NCBI GenBank assembly: GCA_023159155.1
Contig: JAJNNX010000042.1
Span: 62,001-126,000, forward strand
Source of the DNA: Ustulina deusta
Lineage: Eukaryota > Ascomycota > Sordariomycetes > Xylariales > Xylariaceae
Direction: 5' to 3'
DNA length: 64,000 nucleotides
Under the pieces are notes generated by a model that saw only the letters and a list, made by a program, of their open reading frames with translations, did no database searches and had not been told where the DNA came from. Positions 59,254-64,000 of the stretch are shown here, piece after piece. The translations under genes and the position numbers were made by a program. Every line of letters starts with the position of its first letter. Position 1 is the first letter of the stretch.

Positions 59254-62200
59254 ATGGCCTCAATTTACAGTGTGTCCAGCGACAATGCTGACTTGGAGCC
59301 AGCAGGTCAGATTACGAGCGGGAAAAGTATCCATGAGACCTTCGTTCGATGCCTTGACCTGTATAGGAGCCTCACATTTCAAATTCTAGACAAGGAGAAT
59401 TCCGAAACAGGAGTGGAGGATGGGGTTGATCTCAATCGTCTAATGGATGAGTTTGGTAGGCTGAGGATATGGGGCGAGCAGACAAAAGCCTCACTTGCAC
59501 CTAAAGCAAGGGCTTCTCTGGACGACTTTCTCCGAAATGAGGAAAGGCTAAATAAAGAAGTCAAGGAAGTTCTAGCACAGCTCGGGACACAGTTATCCCT
59601 AGGTGAGTCATTGTTATCTATACTAATTGAAAGCTGATAACCGACCAGTATAGCTGTGTCAGTCGTGAAAGAAACCGGCCGGCAACATTCAGCCTTGGAT
59701 GGCAACATTTCCGATGGAATGGTATCAGATAGTGACTACTCGTCAGAGAACGGATCAGAAGATAGTATTGATCGGGGGAACGAACGACCGAAAGTATCCA
59801 AACTATCAATTATAGTATCACACATATTTGAACACATCCAGTTACTCTACCACTTCGGGTCCTTACTCCGCCGTCCAGGATTAAAGGGAAGATACTTAAG
59901 GCATAACGATTCTAACAACCTGGACACAGCGACTCTCTTCGATACTTGGCATATTGAGGAGAAGCTTCGTCAATGGTCCCGACAGGCAGGAGAGGGAATT
60001 GTTGTATCGCCCGAAGAGGAAGAGGCTGTGACAGTGCAGAAAATATCCGAAAGGGAAGCAGGTGAATCACCCAAAAGCCTCCACTATGTCCTCTCTCGAC
60101 GGTTCGCAAAAGCCAATGCTCAGAGACGAGAGCAGCTGAAATATTGGACCAACCACCCTTACCAGCTGCATCGTCCTCAAGAGCCTAAGATGAATATGAC
60201 TAAAGGGAAAGCTCTTAAATCTGCGATCCAAAAGCGGCCAAAGAAAGGTGATGCTTCAACAGAAGACGACGTTTCAACAATAAAACCAGAGTCAAAAGGG
60301 CCCAAATCGGAGAAGTCAAGATCTACTACAGCAGTCAGTTTTTCAACAGTAGCAGAATCTGCCCTGTTAGGATCGGGGACGGAGACTGGTAAAGCTCGAA
60401 CAATCTATGCCGAGTCAGTCGTGGCTGGGAAATGGTCGGCTCGAGTACCCCCGCCGCCTAAACGCACGACAGCCATTGACGGACCCGAGCAATATGAATG
60501 TCCATACTGCCACATGAACCTAGATTCGGAGCTAGTGAACCACAGACTTGCTTGGAAGTGAGCAGGAGCCCCCCATATTCATGTTTTATTACTAATTATT
60601 CTTCTAAAGGCGGCATGTATTCCGTGACCTTCGCCCATATTCATGCACCTTCGCGGATTGTTCGAACCCTAACAAAATTTATACAACACGCCACGAGTGG
60701 AAATATCATGAGATGCAGATTCATCGTCGCAGCTGGATTTGTCATGAGTGTAACTTGGGGTTCGAGGAGAAACATGAACTCGTTCAGCATCTACATGAAA
60801 GCCATCCAGGCAATTGGACAGACCGCCAACTCTCAATCATCCTAGAAATGAGTGAACGACCCATGGAAGAGTCAATAATTATTCCGTGTTCACTCTGCAA
60901 GAGTGAATTATCATTGGCTAAGTTACTCGACCATCTTGCAGCGCATATGGAAGAAATATCTCTCTTTGTCTTACCAAACGATTCGGAATTCGATGATGAC
61001 ACCAACTCTAACAATGTAATGGGCACAGACACTCAAGAAAGTGGCGATAAAAGGGAGACATCTCCGCTGAGTAGCCTTCGGTTCTCAGATATTGCGCAAT
61101 CTGATCGTGACGCGCTAGAAGGAGAGGGCTTGATCCCTTTCTTTCAATCACCAACCGCGAGTCTAAGCGATGGGATCAATCTGGTTACTAACGAGGAAAC
61201 CGGTTCTTACACATCTGTCCCGACACTCGACTCGATCCTTGATAAGCTACTCGGAGTTGCGCACAATACTACGGCGGAGCCAACACCCCTCTCCAGGTTA
61301 GAAATTAGGTATCTATGTGCGGAAGCAAAGGAGATTTTCATGTCACAGTCAGTATTACTAGAACTCGAAGCGCCGATAAAGGTGAGCTTCCGATTAAATT
61401 CCTTTTTAAACCCCCGGATCTCCTAACTGGTGCGTTTCAGATATGCGGCGATGTACGAGGGCAATCTCGTGACTTGTTACGATTATTTGAGTCCTGTGGA
61501 TTCCCTCCAGAAGCAAACTACTTGTTTATGGGTAACTACCTTGGTGGAGAGCCGTATGCAGCAACCATATGCCTCCTCCTCGCATACAAGATAAAGTACC
61601 CCGAGAACCTTTTCCTTTTACGAGGCAGTCAAGAAGCCCAGGAGGTGCCGCCGAGATTTACAGAATTTCAAGAATACATGGATGTGTGGGAACCCACAAA
61701 TGACGTATTCCGCTGTTTGCCTTTTGCCGCCATTGTCGATGACAGAATATTTGTCGTTCACTCAGGCTTAAGCCCAGATCTAGATTCGATGGAGCAGATT
61801 AGATGTATCATGCGACCGACTGATGTGGGTGATAGTCGTGTTTACATAGCTGTTTTACTTGAAAATGCTGACTTGATGACTAGGTAATACCTGCCGATCA
61901 TTGGTTTTCCCATCTTGTCTTGGCCAATCCTAGCAAAGCCATCACGGGATGGGCTAAAAACATACGGGGCTCGTGGATATTTGGGCCAGATGTTGTTTCA
62001 AGCTTCCTGCAGAAACATGATCTACAACTCATATGCAGGTCACATGAAATGGTAGAAGGGGGCTATGAGTTCTTCGCGGAAAAGCAACTTGTCACCGTCT
62101 ATAGCGTCCCGAGCTATCGTGACATAGATGTCGGTGGGGGTGCTGTCATGTGTGTCGATGAATCCCTCGTGTGCTCCTTTCAGGTAATTCTCTGTTTGTA

Positions 62201-62436
62201 TTCGTTTCAAGCTTGTATTATGGGGTGGAGGGCTTACAACACCATAGATGTTATCGCCAAAGCAGCAATTAAGCTATTCAATATTGATGAATGACCTAGA
62301 GAGCTCACCACCAGAGAGTCCACAGCCAGAGAGCTCACAGCCAGAGAGCTCGCGGCCAGAGATTTCACAGCCGAAGGGGTTTCGGCCGGCCAGATCGAAT
62401 GCTTACAAACGGCTTTTCAATCGATCGGGTCGGTAA
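59254..62436 (+). CDS. C2H2 zinc-finger protein fused to a PP1-like pseudophosphatase
   Basis: Exons 59254-59602, 59654-60557, 60610-61381, 61441-61824, 61884-62183 and 62248-62436; 965 residues, all phases closed. Residues 1-390: helical N-terminus (SGKSIHETFVRCLDLYRSLT) and HIFEHIQLLYHFGSLLRRPG. Residues about 397-530: fungal-type zinc fingers (ECPYC, CTFADC, WICHECNLGFEEKHELVQHL, PCSLCKSELSLAKLLDHLAAH, then SLFVLP), as in proteins linked to STAND/incompatibility systems. Residues about 644-905: PP1 fold (LLELEAPIKICGD, TICLLLAYKIKYPEN, HSGLSPDLDSMEQI, FLQKHDLQLICRSHE, VDESLVCSFQ). Catalytic motifs are changed: GDxHG is GDVRG, GDYVDRG is GNYLGGE, GNHE is GSQE. The tail is PESSQ repeats. Expected to lack phosphatase activity while keeping much of the regulator-binding surface. 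Confidence 0.88.
62296..62370 (+). repeat. Five tandem 15-base units encoding PESSQ-like repeats
   Basis: Variants of CCAGAGAGCTCACAG repeat five times in frame within the last exon of the zinc-finger/PP1-like gene, giving a Pro/Glu/Ser tail. The copy number may vary between strains. Confidence 0.85.
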
Positions 62437-63336
62437 CGGTCGGTAAATGAACAATCTTGGGGTTCACAGCGATTGAGAAATAGTAGTAGGACCCCTCCAT
62501 TTACAATACAACATCTTTTCCACTTTAAGACCTACTTCTTGGAGCCCCCTTAAAGCCTCCTGCGAACCTGACAGACAGCCCTAGGCATCTGGTACCAACA
62601 CACACATTTAACTGGGATAAATACCTCGCACTCTAGTCAGATACCACTCTTGGCGTTTTACATGGCAAGATAGGAAGGCACCTCAGGTAGGTACAAAACT
62701 CATTGACAAAGCTGATGTGACGTCGTTTCTTGGAGCTTTCTCACTTGAGAGATTTGTCAAGCAGTCGTATCAAGCTTATTTACCTGGAGCGGTTATAAAA
62801 TCCCGAGCTTTAGGTGATTATGTTAGACTAGTTGCACATTTAAATTGGTAAAATCAGCTCTATTATGACTATTCGATATGAATTATCTCCCAACTGGAAT
62901 CTCACAGCTTCATGAGTTCAAAAAGGGGGTTGTCCAAGATGGGACGCTTAGATGCCTATAGTAGGTAAGTAATTATTAGTGGCTCAAAAAAAGTCCCGTC
63001 CGCTTTTTTTCCAAGGCCGAAATACCTATCCTCATGAGAGGTACTAAATAAAGAAAACCTACTTTCTGGAAAATAACCTAATTTTTAATATAACATGTTT
63101 CTTTTGCAATTTATGTAGTTCTAAAACCTGTTATATATCCCCCTTTCTATAGCGAAGGCATTTAAACCGAAACAAAATAACAGACCGGACTTTTTTCGAG
63201 TGACTGTATCAGGTACCTATAAAGGTTAGGTACGCTTCACTCGCACTCCCACTAACGTCCCACTTCGGTTTGCGAACCTTTCTAGGTACATCAATCACTA
63301 CAGTGAAGCAATGAATGCACTACAACACATCTCAGC
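62437..63336. other. Intergenic, promoter of the TYW2-like gene
   Basis: Most of this stretch belongs to the right copy of the direct repeat and the MITE-like insertion, listed separately. No coding frame is supported. Confidence 0.5.
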
Positions 63337-63353
63337 ATGAACGCAGAGGAGCG
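62651..63353 (+). repeat. Right copy of direct repeat, interrupted by an insertion
   Basis: Homologous to 56427-56812, same orientation. The left section (62651-62955) and right section (63236-63353) match the left copy. About 280 bases between them are absent from it, including the element at 62977-63206. The right section continues into intact coding sequence of the TYW2-like gene. Confidence 0.8.
62977..63206. mobile_element. MITE-like element with about 27-base terminal inverted repeats
   Basis: The left end reads AGTGGCTCAAAAAAAGTCCC; the right end, on the reverse strand, reads AGTCACTCGAAAAAAGTCCG, and similarity continues a few bases inward. The 230-base interior is AT-rich without an open frame, so it would depend on a transposase elsewhere. 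A-run TIRs near TA flanks resemble Tc1/mariner-pogo (Fot-like) elements, but a clean TA target duplication is not visible. Confidence 0.65.
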
Positions 63354-64000
63354 TGAGGGCCGCGAAGCCCAGAAGACGCGGAAGCGGCCTCCTCACCAGA
63401 AACGCAATCCAATCGAAGCGGCCATCACGTGTTGGTATGAAAAACACGAGATTGGCCTGAAGAGCCGGCACGCTCTTATAGATCTCATCGCGCAAGCGCC
63501 GAAGCGATGGACCGCGTATGGGCCGCTGGTGCTACTTCCCGCAGGCGCATTCACGTCAGCCGCGTGGCGCGACGTGCTGGACTTGGCGGCGAATCCGTCT
63601 GTTCTGGGGCCGCTAGACGACGAGACTGAGAAAACGGGTGAGGGTGATGAGAAGCTGCGCGGGCCCACGCGATTATGGAAGACGATACTCGAGGAGATTG
63701 CAGTGGCGCCTAAAGCCAGGCTGACGCATCTAGCTATCAACGAGGGCATACCGTTGCGTTCGAAGGCCAGCGACGAAGGGACGGACGCAGGCGCGAGGGC
63801 GGGAGGGCACGAGAACATCCTGCGCAGCCCGAGCGGTCTGCGCATGCTGTACGGGGATTTCGGGCCATCTACATTATCCACGCCCATCAGTGCCGCAAGA
63901 CAGGATGTCCTACAGCCGGAAGAGGTGGCGGGGGAAGACTTCTCGCGCGCCTTCTGGGTCTCGACGAAGCAGAACGGCATCATGCAGACGTGGGCGCCGA
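63337..64000 (+). CDS. TYW2/TRM12-like wybutosine synthesis enzyme (5' part)
   Basis: Opens at ATG 63337 (MNAEEREGREAQKTRKRPP); an earlier ATG at 63311 ends after nine codons. It runs open for 221 codons to the window edge, so it is partial at the 3' end. Family marks: PKRWTAYGPLVLLPAGAF, LAINEGIPLR, ENILRSPSGLRMLYGDFGP and AFWVSTKQNGIMQTWAP. TYW2 transfers the aminocarboxypropyl group of S-adenosylmethionine to the modified guanosine 37 of tRNA-Phe. The Rossmann-fold active site would lie beyond the window. Its upstream region and first codons are duplicated 6.3 kb to the left. Confidence 0.85.
   Translation, partial: MNAEEREGREAQKTRKRPPHQKRNPIEAAITCWYEKHEIGLKSRHALIDLIAQAPKRWTAYGPLVLLPAGAFTSAAWRDVLDLAANPSVLGPLDDETEKTGEGDEKLRGPTRLWKTILEEIAVAPKARLTHLAINEGIPLRSKASDEGTDAGARAGGHENILRSPSGLRMLYGDFGPSTLSTPISAARQDVLQPEEVAGEDFSRAFWVSTKQNGIMQTWAP

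Noticed and set aside
1..64000. CRISPR arrays, rRNA genes, bacterial operons
   Set aside because: No regularly spaced repeats and no rRNA-like sequence were seen; spliced genes and protein families are fungal.

Overview
The window looks like nuclear DNA of a filamentous ascomycete (Pezizomycotina, probably Sordariomycetes). The evidence is short GT-AG introns with CTRAC/CTAAC-type branch sites, and fungus-typical families: a CYP505-type P450-reductase fusion, HET and NACHT/STAND proteins, DUF7580, 2EXR, DUF1479, PHO88 and KGD4. Repeat and pseudogene sequence also shows C-to-T/G-to-A changes that resemble repeat-induced point mutation (RIP). Gene models were spliced by eye from reading frame, intron phase and family conservation. 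Most junctions close exactly in frame; doubtful ones are marked.

Layout. 1-5.3 kb: a broken M35 deuterolysin, a small membrane-anchored protein resembling the deuterolysin propeptide, and an AT-rich tract full of TAGGTACCTA-like motifs. 5.3-13.3 kb: a 2EXR protein and a 13-exon RNA-dependent RNA polymerase of RNA silencing or meiotic silencing. 13.3-25 kb: gene-poor DNA with a DUF1479 protein, a frameshifted membrane-protein gene and an EthD-like plus alpha/beta-hydrolase fusion. 25-31.5 kb: a HET-domain pseudogene whose in-frame stops fit RIP, then 4 kb without a recognisable gene. 31.5-38.2 kb: the CYP505-like P450-reductase and an orphan single-pass membrane protein. 38.5-49.7 kb: mostly housekeeping genes: PHO88/SND3, RAD14/XPA and PNKP (two convergent DNA-repair genes), KGD4, and RPS18 split into eight exons.

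52.7-64 kb is the most unusual part. A NACHT/STAND protein is followed by a divergent pair: a DUF7580 protein, and a 965-residue protein joining fungal-type C2H2 zinc fingers to a PP1-like phosphatase domain that has lost most of its metal-binding and catalytic residues. The divergent pair lies between two direct copies of a block that, at its right end, forms the upstream region and first codons of a TYW2-like tRNA-modification gene cut by the window edge. The right copy carries a MITE-like insertion absent from the left copy. This suggests an accessory immunity or incompatibility module placed beside a housekeeping gene. The immune role is inference from family membership, not shown by sequence.

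No rRNA, CRISPR, or tRNA gene with a convincing cloverleaf was seen.
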